From assembly GCA_029706075.1 (NCBI GenBank), contig JAINUG010000259.1, positions 796,507-860,506 of the forward strand: a stretch of DNA of 64,000 bases, read 5' to 3'. The notes under the pieces were generated by a model that had not been told where the DNA came from, searched no databases, and worked only from the letters and a program-made list of their open reading frames with translations. The stretch is from Aldrovandia affinis (lineage: Eukaryota > Chordata > Actinopteri > Notacanthiformes > Halosauridae). Position numbers and translations under genes: made by a program. Shown piece by piece: positions 11,202-55,760 of the stretch; the stretch's first letter is position 1, and every line of letters starts with the position of its first letter.

Positions 11202-12307
11202 AAAATAGGCGTGAAAAATAATGGGCGTGTCACTCATAAATTTAGGAGTCCTAAATTTTTGGGATAAGAGTATTTCACAAAGGGTTTGAGAGCTAAAAAC
11301 AGCTCCTAAGTCCAGGAGAAGTTAAAAGCAGCCAAGAGGACTTCTAAGTCGCTAAAGACCTACTCACGGCGATCCGAAAATCTGGTGCGGCCGGCAATCG
11401 TTGTCGCAATCGCGTCAACACTGGAGATATTGAATGATACAAAGCTCATAAAAAGGTACCGCCTCAATCGCGAGGGTATTATATATATAATATTATATAT
11501 ATTATATATAGATACCCGCTGATTGTTTATTTAGATGCAGACATGTAACCAATTGACTAGTCGGTATTCTTGGTTTCATGTTAAATCAGTGACACGTAGC
11601 GTAGATTTGTATTTTAGAATCTTTATTAGAATATAATAGGGGTGCATTGGATCATTTGTCGGATCAGCAAAAAAAAAAATAACGGGACCAAAGGCGCATT
11701 TCCACCAAAAATTGCCAGGAACTATTCTCAAGGAACTGAATGAATGATAATTTCAGTTTTTAAATTTAAGTTATTTCACTAAATCTTTATTCGAAAATTT
11801 CACAAAATACATTTTTAGATTCAGTACGCCTTAGGCGATTTAACTAGGGTGGTCTTATGCCTGAATTCATTTAATAAAAAAATAAAGGATCGCTAATGTT
11901 TCAATTCTATTTAATTCGGTCGAGTTTCTAAAAACATGCCTCCCAGAAAGGCATTTAGTATGAAAAACAAAGCAAACCAAAACATACATGGTTGTCTATC
12001 TCTTCGCTGTAACTCTGCATCGAGATTTGGGGAATTGAAATACTACAGAAAAACTATATCCCCTATATCAGCCAATCGCTGTGGCCATTCTGAGTAAGCT
12101 CGTTCATGAGAAACAACGTCATCCCTAGCAACGACGTCAATCCCCGCCCTCACTCTTAGCTTGAAAATTTTAGGAATTCCTTAGTATGAGTTTGTCTTTG
12201 CAGCTTTGTGAATAGGTTTTAAGGTGGGACTCCTAACTAAAAGGTTTTAGTGCGATTTAGAAGTACTCCTAGTGGTAAGATAAAATGCTTTGTGAATACG
12301 GGCCCAG
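11202..12307. mobile_element. Non-autonomous DNA transposon inserted in the L2-like LINE
   Basis: About 1.1 kb interrupts the LINE relative to the 62.5-kb copy. The right end (to 12307) contains GGGATTCACAAAGC-type text: ...CTTTGTGAATACGGGCCCAG, whose inverse GGGCCCGTATTCACAAAG is common at ends of fish DNA transposons. The left part contains the related words TATTTCACAAAG and CTAAGTCCAGGAG. There is an AT palindrome at 11478-11510 and no coding frame. The superfamily is not certain, and the left border is approximate. Confidence 0.5.
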
Positions 12308-13615
12308 GATTTTACATTTGACACTCATATTAAAAACACTTCCAGAGTAGCCTTCTTTCACCTAAGAAACATAGCTAAAATTAGGCACATTCTGTCATTA
12401 GAGGATGCAAAAACGTTGATGCATGGTTTGTCGCATTGAGGCTAGACTATTGTAATGCCTTATTATCTGGCTGCTCTAGTAGCTTTCTTAAGAGTCTTCA
12501 ACTGGTACAGAATACAGTGGCATGTATTCTGACTAGATCTAAGAAGTATGAGCCCATTACTCTTGTGTTAGCATCACTACATTGGCTTCCTGTTAAATAT
12601 CTGGCTGATTATAAAGTACTGCTGCTAACTTTTAAAGCAGTGCACGGACTTGCACTTGTATATCTGACCGAAATGATTGCCCCTTATAAGCCGACACGAC
12701 TGCTTCGTTCACAAGAAGCCGGCCATCTATTACGCCCTAGAATTTTGAAAAGGACAGCTGGTGGTAGAGCCTTCTCTTTTAGAGCTCCTCTGTTGTGGAA
12801 CGGTTTACCAAAGCATGATAGGGATTCGGACACAGTTTAAATGAACAAAGTTTAGATTAAAAACATATCTTTTCAGCCTAGTCTATTGCAAAACATAGTC
12901 TAGGTGGAGAGATGGAGAAGGTTGTGCCCTAGTGTCTTATGGAGTGAGAAACTTTCCATACTGTCCCCTCCTCAATATGTTACCACCACTGTTAGGTTGG
13001 TTATCCTTGATCGGGTGTGGATGGTTTGGAACTTTCTCATGGCTGCATGTATTGTCCCTCTCCTAATAGGTTTGCTGCCATAGCTTACACCTGTCGGGGC
13101 TATCTGTATATTTCCTATGCTTGTGCTCCCCTGCTCTCACATAATGCTACTGGCTATAGCACTGCTTTTTTCTGACTGCATGTTCTCTTCTCTGCCTCGG
13201 CCTCTGACTCGGGGGCACCCACCCCCGAACCCTAGATCCTGCGAGAAGTGTGAGCTGCCCCCATCAACCCTCACCCCCACGCCTACCCCAGTCCCTGGAT
13301 CTGGATCCCCTTCACGTGGTTTAGCCCCCCCAACTCAGGAGGCGCAAAGTTATTCAGCCCTGAGTCACCTTGGACTGACCATGATATGGTCTTTTTTGGA
13401 CACACCCTGTGCCGGCCAGAAGAGGATGGGCTCCCCCTTTTAGTCTGGTTCCTCCCAAGGTTTCTCCCTATCAAGGCAGTTTTTCCTTTCCACTGTCGAT
13501 TTTAGGCTTGCTTTTGTGGGGGGTCTAGGCCTGGGTTCCCCTTCTGTTAAGCGTTTTGTGACAATTCATTTGCGAAAAGCGCTATACAAATAAATTTGAT
13601 TTGATTTGATTTAGG

Positions 13616-13771
13616 GTGTCATGAGTGTCTGGAGATAAGGGGGAGCAGTTCCTCTAGTCGCTCTAAACACAAATAAATATGATGCTTTACTTAAAAGGGA
13701 ACATACACAATTATCAGGTTATCAAAATGATATATAAAAAATACAATACGACAATAAACAGATATACATAA
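13616..13771. other. Spacer between LINE tail and hAT element
   Basis: AT-rich sequence with no gene or repeat that I recognise. Confidence 0.4.
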
Positions 13772-14806
13772 CAGGGCTCAACACTAACATTTTACACTGG
13801 TGGCACAGTTGCCACTAAGTTTTTCTGTTAGTGGCAGTGGCACATAATTTGGTGGCACAACATTTTGGAGGTAAATGTACGTAAAAAAATTTTTTTAGGC
13901 GGTAATAAGGTGCAACAGCAATGAGATTTTATTCATACTAAACTCAGAAGTGCATATAGTTCAATAACAAATGAACATAAAATAAATAGATACATAAAAC
14001 AACTTTATCAATCGCATAAAGGGGGCAGCAGCGCTCGCGATGCACCTGTCGCGGCACTGTATGTGCTTGTGGCTTTTGCCGTGGATAGCGAGGGGTCGCG
14101 TTTAAAACGGGTTGCTGCAGACGCAAGTTTGCTACTGCCTGCAACAGTCGGCCCGCATTGTTTGCAGTACACACAGTACATATATTTTCCTGTTTTCTCG
14201 TACCTTAGCCATGTGAACTCTTTAAGCCACTCAGGGCGAAATCTCGAGTTAGGGCTACATCTTGGCTTTTTAGCGGAGGGTGGCTGCTCGGTTACCTCGA
14301 TTCCTGTTCTGCCGGCTGTGACTGCTCATCGGATTCTGAATCTATTTCTGCGTCTGGTCTAACCTCAGGTGGTGGTGGTGGGGCATTTTTCTTCACGAAA
14401 AACGTATCGATGCGCTTCATTATTCTTCATAGGCTATGGTTTTGTGATCGGCAATGATGACCTAGCTTGCTCTAACGTTGTGTCTGACTCTTGCTACTTT
14501 GCGCGGGACTCGGGAAAACTTGAAAGAAATGCCGCCCGAACGGACGGGCTCCGCCCAGACCTCATGTAGCCTAAATAGTCGCCAAGACAACAGACATAAA
14601 CACAACTTAACCGACATAACAAGATCAATGTGAGATCAAATAATCAAACAAAATCGTCCAACTGTTTGACCAAAATATTACTTTAGGATAAAAAAAAAAA
14701 AAAAAAAACATTCTAGTGGCAACATTGCCACTGGTTATTTTTTTAGTGGCACTGGGCAGATTTTCAGTGGCAAATGCCACCAAATTGGTGGCAGTTTCGA
14801 GCCCTG
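13772..14806. mobile_element. Non-autonomous hAT-like transposon
   Basis: A 1035-bp element bounded by inverted CAGGGCTC...GAGCCCTG ends, a hAT-type terminus. Subterminal blocks repeat the words GTGGCA/TGCCAC in both orientations (13798-13860 and 14715-14795). The flanks share only ACATAA (13766-13771 and 14807-14812), so the expected 8-bp duplication is imperfect. No transposase frame is present. A T17-A17-type homopolymer lies at 14690-14709. Confidence 0.75.
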
Positions 14807-15074
14807 ACATAAAAGCAGGAGCAAATGTATTACATTCTTATAGTGACAGAATCAGACATACTGATTACTGAATCAAATCACACATTTCAGCCCCCTGCTG
14901 TTCAGAGGCATTTTGTGGAGGGATATACACAACATAGTACTGATAGTTGTTTGCAACCGCTGTTGTTTACACAACTTCATGTTTAAAACCAGCCCAAAAA
15001 CGGCACAACAGCAGCCCAAAATGTTGCGACCCGCGACATTTCACAAGTCTTCAGTCACAGTTGATCCTCCAGTA

Positions 15075-15138
15075 TCCCACAATGCATAACTCTAGTCACT
15101 GGTAAAATGCGCCTGCGCAAGTCCCTCCGTCCTCTTTT
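15075..15138 (+). promoter_or_regulatory. rpl37a core promoter: NRF1-like site and TOP-like start
   Basis: TGCGCCTGCGCA (15108-15119) resembles the NRF1 palindrome, and TCCCACAATGC (about 15075-15086) resembles a ZNF143-type site. CCTCTTTT at 15131-15138 is a pyrimidine tract starting with C, as expected of a terminal oligopyrimidine (TOP) mRNA start, 24-31 bp before the ATG. Assignment is by motif and position only. Confidence 0.5.
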
Positions 15139-15161
15139 GGACCCACAGCTCTTCAGATATT

Positions 15162-18079
<2,918 letters not shown>

Positions 18080-18336
18080 TCAGACATTCTGCTTTTCTAC
18101 AGATTTGACTTGGACTTTGGATTAGCCATGTGACCAATTTTTGAACATCCCATAATAAAATTGTCACAAGTGGCCTCTGGTTGTGTGGTGTACACTTATT
18201 CCCCATACTGAACATACTACTGTGGGAATGCACTTGTAACCAGGAGTGAGAGAAGTTAGTAATTTGCCTGTACTCACAGGGGTGGCCTAGGCTGTTTATG
18301 CGGTATTTCAACGCTATATCTAGCCATCTATATATA

Positions 18337-19200
18337 CAGTGCCCCTTTAAAGTCTACACCCGTCTCAAAAATGTCACCTTTTGTTTCCTTGCAGCCTGAA
18401 ATTAAAACATTAAATCAGACTTTTTCCACCTTTATTTATACATTTTACCAACTTCCAAGTGAAAAACAATTCTCTAAATTTCTGAACATTAATTGGAAGA
18501 AAAAAAAAACTACAATAACTTTGATAAGTCTACACCCCGCTGAGTTAGTACTTGGTCGAAGTACTCTTACTTGAGTTACAGCCATGAGTCTTTTGATGCG
18601 TTTACCAGCTTTGCACACCTAGGTTAGGCAACGTTTGCCCATTTTTCCTTACAGAACTGTTCAATCTCACTCAGATTACATGGGGACCATCGATGGACTG
18701 CGCTCTTCCACAGGTTTTCAATAGGATTTAGGTCAGGGCTCTGACTAGGCCACTCAATGACATTCACCTTTTTGTTTTTTAGCCATCACTGTTGCTTTAG
18801 CAGTGTGCTTTGAGTCATTGTCATGCTGAAAGGTGAGCCTCCTTCCTAATTTAAACTGTCTTGCAGAGGGCAGCAGATTTTACTCAATTTTTCTGTACTT
18901 TGCTGCCATCAATTGTCCCTTCTATCCTGAAAAGTGCCCCAGTCCCTGCTGATGAAACACTCATAACAGAATTCTGCCGTCACCATGATTTACAGTAGGG
19001 GTGGTGTTCTTTGGGTGATGTATTGGGTTTTTGTCATTTAACAACGACTGGTACGTACTAACTTGATCCTGACATAAGCACTTGTGTACATGTAAATTAT
19101 TCTGGACAAGGGTGTCTGACAAATGGCAGTGATGTAACTTGACTGAAGTTTTCAAGGAAAACCAGGACTGTTGAAGATAATCTGGTATTGTGGCAATCAA
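18337..19200 (-). mobile_element. Tc1-like transposon relic
   Basis: After a TA (18335-18336) the element starts CAGTGCCCCTTTAAAGTCTA, a Tc1/mariner-type end. Inside, minus-strand text encodes degraded Tc1 transposase, the clearest part being HHPKNTTPTVNHGDG at about 18970-19015. Also visible on the + strand is the inverse of Tc1 coding text (CAGGTTTTCAATAGGATTTA). Many frame breaks and no clear right terminus. Confidence 0.78.
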
Positions 19201-19550
19201 TATCCATGAATTAAGGTGAGACAGTCAATAAAATGGTTGAATTTCAGATTTTTCTATATTTTGCTAAATAAACATCTATTTTATGACACTGCATAATTAA
19301 AAATAAGTTATTGTCACCAATTTTCATGAGATGATTCATGAATGTATTCCTAAAATAATTACAGAGCGGATTTTTGATATCTTGTTTATTTAAGATTTTA
19401 TCAGCAATTATATCCTATAAGTGTATATCCTAAATATATATTCCTGAAGTGTATGAAGCAAATATTCCAAATACCCCCTGTATTTTTTTAAATATTAAGT
19501 GTCTTAACAAAAGGAGATTAAAAACAATGTTAGTCACTCATTCCTATCTA

Positions 19551-22500
19551 GTAATAGTGGGGGGTGGTAGGGATATTTTGGTTCAGATTCTTACAAAAGC
19601 GCCAAATTTGGCCCAGATGCTGTCCATACCATACTTTATCCATTTTTGATGCTCGCCAAAACTATTGGCAAAATCCAATATGGCTGCCAACAAAAAAAAC
19701 TAAAAGGGCTAGAATCATAAATGACACCACTTTTTAGGGGTTTGGGGGGTCATGTAATCTGATTCTGATGTTATTTCAATGATTTGAGGTCAGGTTTACC
19801 CCTCAAAGTTAGCATAAAGGTCATTTTGGGGTCAAATCCAGTGTTTCTGGTCCGTCATCCCAGATTCTGCCCCCAAAAACGTATTTTCCCATTATAAGCT
19901 GTACATGTATATCGATGTCAAACTATGTCGAAGTTTGACATCTCATTATTTGATGTTTACCCCTCAAGGTCACTAAACAAATCAGTAAAGATTATATTCA
20001 GGAACAACTTTTATTGGAATAATTCAGAGATAATATCTGCAGTGACAAAATGCTGCCGCTGTGTGCATTTAAATGATCAAAATAAAATACAAGGATCTGT
20101 TTAGCAACGCATACCAATAATTTACTAATACATTCTGGTTTGCGCTCTATGATGCCAGCAATGGCTTTCCAGCGATCTGCTTCCAGTGGTGAAGAGGCGA
20201 TGTCTGACCTCATTCACACCAGCTGCACCACACCCCTTGCTGTACATGAGTATAACAAAGCGTTCGATGCGCTGCATATGCACAGACTCGAGACTGAAGA
20301 GGTCAGGATTATGTGTGAGAGCCACTAGTGTGTCGGTGAGGTCCGGTATGCTTGTCCAGGCTGCCCAAGCTGTCTTCTTGCCACATCCAAGAAACTGTGA
20401 AGTAAATAATTTTTTAACTGATTTAAAACTGTCACACCCTGTTAGGCTGTGGAAGGGGGTAGTGCCAAGGACTTTGACGGGCCAAGATCAGAGTAGATGG
20501 TATGGACTGGTATGTCACGATACTTTTTACCATGACCGTAACCTAGGCCAAGCATCTTGAAAAAACGGATTGACAAAACTACGACATCGCTGTCTACTGT
20601 GCGAACATAGGCTGTTGTATGACCCTGCTCTGCCGCATGTGCCAGATGCAGAAAGATCCTGGTGTCTGCCTTGGAATGGTTGCACGGCTTTTGTTAGATC
20701 ACAATGCTTGTTGGAGAGCACGGTCTCGAAGTGGGTAGTCAGAAGGAGCTTTCCACCTATGTCAGTCTTGGAGATCTGTGTGCTGATGAATGAGAAGAGG
20801 TCCTTTTTGTTCTCCTCCTTTTTTAGGAAGCCGCTGTTCCATTCATGCTTCGAGATTGGAGTGCTGCCATCGCCGACTTTTGTCTGTGGGCCATTCCCAC
20901 GTTGTTGCTGTGTAAGCGCTTTGAGGTAATTATCCCACACAGCATCGATGCGTTGGGTACTATCGGTCATTTGGGCCTCCAGAAATGGTATAATGTTGAG
21001 CAAGACATACTCGCTGAATGTCTTTGCTGTTGTGGGGCGCACTATGTGGATAACTGCTGCCATATCCAACACCACGACTGTAGCTTGTTTGGCAGAAGCT
21101 GTGCGGCCAGTGGGTGCATTAAGGCATTGAAGAATGTCGGACTTTGTCCCAGATCGCAGAGACCCTCGATCCACCAGGCTCAGTGGCTCTCTCTGATTTT
21201 CGAACCGAAAGAAGTCTGTCATGTTGGCATTAGGACGTAACTGGAGTGAGAGGAAAAGTTGCATGATTAAAATCATATTATGCCTCTGTATGCCACTGTC
21301 CTTCGTACCTTTTTTCTTGGGACCTGTTCGGTTGGCAAAGGTTAGCATGTTGTTCCGCTTGATGGCATCAGATACTGGTACTGAATCCCTTTCCAATCTT
21401 TCCACGACGTATGCTGCGTGAAGGGCTTGGCCAGCTTCATGGATTTGAGATAAAGAAGTAACAACTGCCTGTTCCATGACATTCTGTGTATCGAGTACTA
21501 CAAGCTCCTGATTTGTAGCAAGGAAAGGGTTGCCCAGCTGCTCTACCACCTTGATGAACGATAGTACATCCTTTCGAAACTTTACTTGCAGGCTGTGTCC
21601 TTCCTCGTGATGAGTGGTGGATGACGTTGGTGAGTCATTGATGGCCTCGAACTCCTCAACTATCCGCGTGCAATCAGGTCCAGTCAGCATAAACAGTGTA
21701 AGGGCTTTTCATAGAGTCCAACCGCTCCGCCATGCGCCTGGAGGCTTTTGTTGGACTGTTCATGGGCTTGGTCCTTGGCCATGAGGCTGAACTTTCTAGC
21801 TGATTTCTGCACAACAAAATTGCCCTTCATGAATTCAGCATGTACTTGAGGGTGTTTATCGGCTATCACGACCATGTCACGCACATGGACCAGCAGCTAA
21901 CGTGTGTAGTTTGTGTGGTCGAGGATGTGAAACCAGCCGCAGAGTTTGTCACATGCTTGCACATATAGTGGGAAGTTCCCCTCCCGCAGGGACCGCACAA
22001 AGCGACACATCAGCAACTCCGGCTCGATTATGGTTGACCAGAACTTGAACTGGGGATAAGTTTGGGAATGTTGATCCCACATATCAAATGACTCAGGGGC
22101 TGACTTGTGGGCCCATTGTATTCTCACAATACTCTGAGTAGGCGGTCTGCTTGAGCATGTAAAGTGACATGAGAGAGACTTGATGGGCATACCTCGTGCG
22201 CTTGATGTCATGCTCATTGAGCGCAGACTGCGCGTGACCGGATGTCAGAACTTCTGTCTTAGACAGGACGGTGGACCACCCAGAGTCGAGCAGTAGCTTC
22301 CCAATCATTAGATGCATCTTGTCTTCAATGTGCAGCGCACCCATCATAGCAACCAACTTGTCTTCTCCCAAAGTGTCGGGGTATTGCCATTGGAGCAGTT
22401 TGATGATAGCATACAGTGGCTGATCTGCACCGAGGACGCTAGTCTGGCCTGGGTTGAGGAACTCAGTGCCGTGCATCGTCAGCTCCATCGCGTGCTTCAT

Positions 22501-23810
22501 TGAAGATGCGGATGCGGCCTTGTCTGGGAACAGGGGGTAGACGCCGATCTCGGCTGGGGGCTTCACTGACACGTCGCTTGCTAGCATCAAGTTGAATCCC
22601 GACCAGGTGATGACGTCACCTTCTGAAAGTGTGCCTTGCTTCAGCACACTGTTGACGTGTGCCATCCATACCTCATCCTTGACCTTAGCACCTCGCACAT
22701 CTAAGGCTGGTCTGACTTCGCTGTTGCCGTGTCTGGGTGCAAAGACATCCATTTGAGTGAGTTTGACTGGGGGCTGGATCACATAAGAGTCTGGTAGCTT
22801 CGGAGTCGACGTGTCTGAGGGGTCAAGCTTAATTGGAGCACGCTTCACACCAGGGTTCTCGTGCGAGAGATGGTTGGTCACGCTAAGGGCATATCTGTGG
22901 AATTCATCAAGTGAGAAGTTGCCCTGAGCCTTGTTGTCTATATTATCCACATCGTGGGTGGTGAAGACATTGAGATGGCTGTTGGTTGGAAGCACCACTC
23001 CATCTTGAGCATGGCGAGCACACACACCGCACATGCAATACCTCTCTTAACTTCCATGACGCGTTTGTATGATACTGAGATACCATGTGTATGGTCAATC
23101 CCAATCTGTTTTTTGTTCCGTCCTTGTCCATGCAGCTTAAGATCATGATACAGGGGGAAGGGGGTTTCTTGCTCCTTGTTGTGGTGTACTGCATCCGTCT
23201 TGACTGCATGGTGCGTACCCTTACTAGTGTTGTAGATAAGCAGTTGTGAGATGTTGCATGCAAGATGTTCCTTATCTTTTTTTGGTGGAGGTGGCATGAT
23301 ATCTACAAAGTACAAAATGTGTTGGCATGGACAAAATTACAAAATATGTGTGCTGTGCAGTGCAGGCAATAGAGGAAACCCTTACCTTAACAAGAAAAGG
23401 AGTAACCGTTGTCAGTAGACACAGATCATCTCTTGCCTCCTCTGTGTCTGGCAGTAAATACGATATTTGAATGTGATATCATGTGACATAAGCCTTCGGA
23501 TGAGCGTATATTTAAAAAAATGACCTTTATTGTAACTTTGAGGGGTAAACTTGACCTCAAATCATTGAAATAACATCAGCATCAGATTACCTGACCCCGA
23601 AAACCGCTAAAAAGTGGTATAATTTATGATTATACCCCTTTTTTTTTTGGTGGCGGCCATATTAGATTTTGCCAATATGGCCGCCCCGTGGGGCGCCCGT
23701 CTTGCCGCCCAGCAAAAATTGATAAAGTATGGTATGGACAGCATCTGGGCCAAATTTGGTGCTTTTGGAAGAATCTGAACCAAACAGCCCATTTTATGCC
23801 CCACTATAAC
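19551..23810 (-). mobile_element. 4.3-kb TIR element carrying a decayed nuclease-like gene
   Basis: Two inverted copies of about 260-300 bp bound the region: 19551 to about 19845, and about 23510-23810. Shared words include GCCCAGATGCTGTCCATACC, TTATTTCAATGATTTGAGGT and TTTACCCCTCAAAGTTA. They flank one long broken gene on the minus strand (19998-23297). Long terminal inverted repeats around one large gene indicate a DNA transposon, but the superfamily is not established here. Academ-type elements are one possibility because of the FEN/XPG-like motifs. It sits in the intergenic space between rpl37a and pecr. No clear short target-site duplication was found beyond the inverted repeats. Confidence 0.75.
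19998..23297 (-). pseudogene. Large transposon protein with FEN/PIN-like nuclease motifs, disrupted
   Basis: Read on the minus strand from MPPPPKKDKEHLACNI (ATG at 23297), the segments follow one protein order in changing frames. Conserved-looking blocks are HNKEQETPFPLYHDLKLHG (about 23155-23185), NVFTTHDVDNID (22915-22980), QWQYPDTLGEDKLVAMMGAL (22335-22395), RTRYAHQVSLMSLYML (22150-22200), and WFHILDHTNYTR (21900-21940). Further on are FMKGNFVVQKSARKFSLMAKDQ, SKADTRI (20665-20690), RTVDSDVV (20580-20603) and FHSLTGCDSFKS (20425-20455). The last three resemble the metal-binding motifs of FEN/XPG/PIN nucleases; that link is inference. The blocks match a family of unnamed proteins repeated in coral, mollusc and fish genomes, as I recall. 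Breaks: frameshifts near 23030, 22150, 21690, 20690 and 20450, and a TAG at 21897-21899. Confidence 0.7.
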
Positions 23811-24640
23811 TGAATTTGAATACATATATTATGTATACATAAATTAGCATATTTAATGAGGTTATGCCTAATTTGCATAATTCAATGTAGATTTTCAGGA
23901 AAGTGCTAATACAAAGAATGTGTATCTTTACCTGTTTAATAAACTGGCCATTAAGTTCATAAAGATGTGACATCAGGATTTTTTTTCTATACCTCGGGTG
24001 TGTTCTATACCTTTAGGTTGCCCTAAATGTGTCTGTTAGGCAGGACGTTTAAAAGATAAATTGTATCTAATGGGCTGAAAAGTTGGAACAGAACCAGTTA
24101 TGCTCATGAATAATATATATAATTTAGCAGACGCTTTTATCCAAAGCGATTGACAGTAGTGAGTGCACTATTCAGGGGATGACAAATGTAATCCAATTAT
24201 ATTGCAAACTAAATACATTACAGGCATTTAGCAGACGTTAAATAGTTAAACTAAAATATACGTGTTTTAGCATAAATAATTAAAATGTTGAAAATATATT
24301 TTAAAAATAACTTTTCATTCAAGTCAATTCCCGTGTTACAGGTATGGTATGCAGCTGCTAACAATGATGTCTATTGCTGTTTTCGCTGTATTACTGCACT
24401 GATCTCTTGCACGAACAATGATTGATCATACCATGTACTACTAAGTCGCTCTGGATAAGAGCGTAGACCTGTTAAATGCTTAAAATGTAAATGTAACATG
24501 TAATTTGAATTTTAAAGATATTTTTTCGTGAAACAACTGCCTCTAAAAATGGATATTGTAATATTGTACATAAAAAAGAATAATACACATATATCTGTGG
24601 AAGGTAAAAGAGTGTATTGCTCAAATTAATGGAAAATACT
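23811..24640. other. Intergenic sequence with L2-tail fragments
   Basis: AT-rich DNA. An inverted L2-type tail (TTTAGCAGACGCTTTTATCC) lies at 24123-24240, and a + strand L2 3' end (TCGCTCTGGATAAGAGCG, with TGTAA tail) at about 24360-24503. The latter shares its upstream sequence with 1640-1735. No gene is seen. Confidence 0.65.
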
Positions 24641-24680
24641 TTATTACGTTATAGCGCCAGTGTTCGTGTTCTTAAAAAAA

Positions 24681-24720
24681 AAAGCACGTGACAACACAAC
24701 TTTGAGTCGGTGGAGGAAAC
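24681..24720 (+). promoter_or_regulatory. Candidate E-box in the pecr proximal promoter
   Basis: GCACGTGAC contains a perfect CACGTG at 24685-24690, 31 bp before the pecr ATG. Such sites bind bHLH-ZIP factors of the USF, MYC or TFE groups. The transcription start is not known, so the site may be in the 5' UTR. Confidence 0.35.
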
Positions 24721-54328
<29,608 letters not shown>

Positions 54329-54880
54329 GGAGCAGAGCCCAGATTGGCAGAGAACTACGCCCACAAATATCAGCCACATCTCAACTCTGTATAAATATAT
54401 TTTCCAATTATTTTGTATCACAATATGTCATAATATGGCAGAATTGTTGGGCTATGGGTTTCTAGAAATGTCTACTTAAAATAGGCATGAGTTATTTCAA
54501 CATATGATTTTGTTTGCCACAGTGCCACTAAAGTATTGGTACCAATTGTGATTTGTAAACAGATGAAGCATTGTTAATTTTCAAATTAATTGTTTGAATA
54601 TTTTTCTTTATATGTGAGTGTTTAAAGAGGTAAACTACTTCTAACTGGAGTGAGTGTTGATGAACTCAACAACAGTTGAACTTTAATAATTTGAATTCAA
54701 TAATTCAATTCATTTAAATTAAATAAAAAGTGAAATGTCAACATATAATTAAATGTAAATTATTTAATGATGTATTTCCACATGTAATTATTTATTTTAA
54801 CATATAATTATTTATATATTTAATTAATTAGCTTATATTGTCACATTTCGTCTGTGGTGTGAAACGGGAAGTAATTAAAT
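54329..54880 (+). other. pecr 3' UTR and AT-rich downstream DNA
   Basis: Very AT-rich, with ATTTATTTTAACATATAATT-like repeats at 54740-54830. AATAAA at 54722-54727 could be the pecr polyadenylation signal. Confidence 0.45.
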
Positions 54881-55760
54881 CTGTCAACATCATCCATCAA
54901 AGCCAGCGGGTGGGATCTAACATTCGATTGGTGGTTGAACTTCTCTTGATTGCTTTTGCCTCCTGAGCTGTTTTGAATGTGGTGCCGCACTGGATATCTG
55001 AGATTTTTTGTGCCGTAGGGGGAGAAATGTAGATACTAGCTGACCTAATTGAAGCAAATGTTGTAACCCCTGACTCTGCTAGATCTTGAAGGATTTTATT
55101 GAAATAATTGTAATTCCAATGAGGCCGCGGGTTTATTTTTTTGTCCACGGGTAATTCTGCCCAAATCCTAATCTTAACCATTTTACTGAAACAAGATAAT
55201 CTGACTTTAAATCAGAACTAATCAACTTCCACCTATACTGATAGGACATGTTGATTGGTACATGAGTGCACGCTGAACAATCCTGTCTGCCAGAGCGCTG
55301 CCAGCCTTTCTCCCTGCCAGCAGTAACGCAAACAAACAAAGCTAGCACGCTCATCATTGGCAATGGTTGTAATTCTGTTGTACTTAATAGCAGTGTTTGT
55401 GGTTTTGGCAGTGGAAATTTTCACATTTTGATACATTGAGCTGGTTTCAGGCATTGGGCTGGTTTTAGCAAAAGGACCTGACAACCCTGGTATGGAGCTT
55501 TGAATTAAAGCCTCCTGAATTAAATTAACTGCCTCACACAGTATGCGGGGGTGGATTGTGCCAAAAGTGGGGTGATTGATTGGTCGAAGGCTGCCACTGA
55601 TGTGTCGATGGAGGTCAATGATGCGGTCAATGATAAACTGAAGGAGGCGACTGATGAAATATTGAATGATACACCTCACTGACACTCCTAGGCAAGTCAC
55701 TGGCTAGGAGTGGCAGCTAGTGGAGGCGACAATCCACAACCTATATTAAAATGCTTAACT
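54880..55760 (-). other. Minus-strand open segments of unknown origin
   Basis: Three overlapping segments on the minus strand (55700-55233, 155 aa; 55363-55133, 76 aa; 55181-54897, 94 aa) could be pieces of one broken frame. I recognise no family. The lack of splice logic and the transposon-rich setting suggest a decayed mobile element rather than a host gene. Confidence 0.3.

Larger units (their letters stand above)
9700..13615 (+). mobile_element. L2-like LINE, broken and carrying two insertions
   Basis: This + strand LINE has an APE endonuclease block at 9767-10213 (FTETWLRP, then GRGGDVAVIF). An RT N-terminal block follows at 10464-11012 (DPIPTKLIKELLP, then LKNYKPISNLPFLS). A C-terminal block lies at 12305-12840 (RLDYCNALLSGC, LASLHWLPV). 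A C-rich 3' UTR ends in AAAAGCGCTATACAAATAAA and a (TTGAT)n tail at 13590-13612. The RT catalytic core is missing: between 11030 and 12307 other elements replace it. A second copy at 62530-64000 keeps the YADD core. The element is inactive. Confidence 0.88.

Noticed and set aside
20186..21240. Plus-strand open frames of 119-131 aa in the nuclease-like element
   Set aside because: They are antisense to the minus-strand blocks that form a coherent protein order.
20140..23315. A host gene with introns instead of a transposon pseudogene
   Set aside because: The breaks between blocks lack GT/AG introns, one is a plain TAG where the family has a Trp codon, and long inverted repeats bound the unit.
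55233..55700. 155-aa host gene on the minus strand
   Set aside because: No family recognised, neighbouring frames overlap, and there are no splice sites. Kept only as an unassigned segment.
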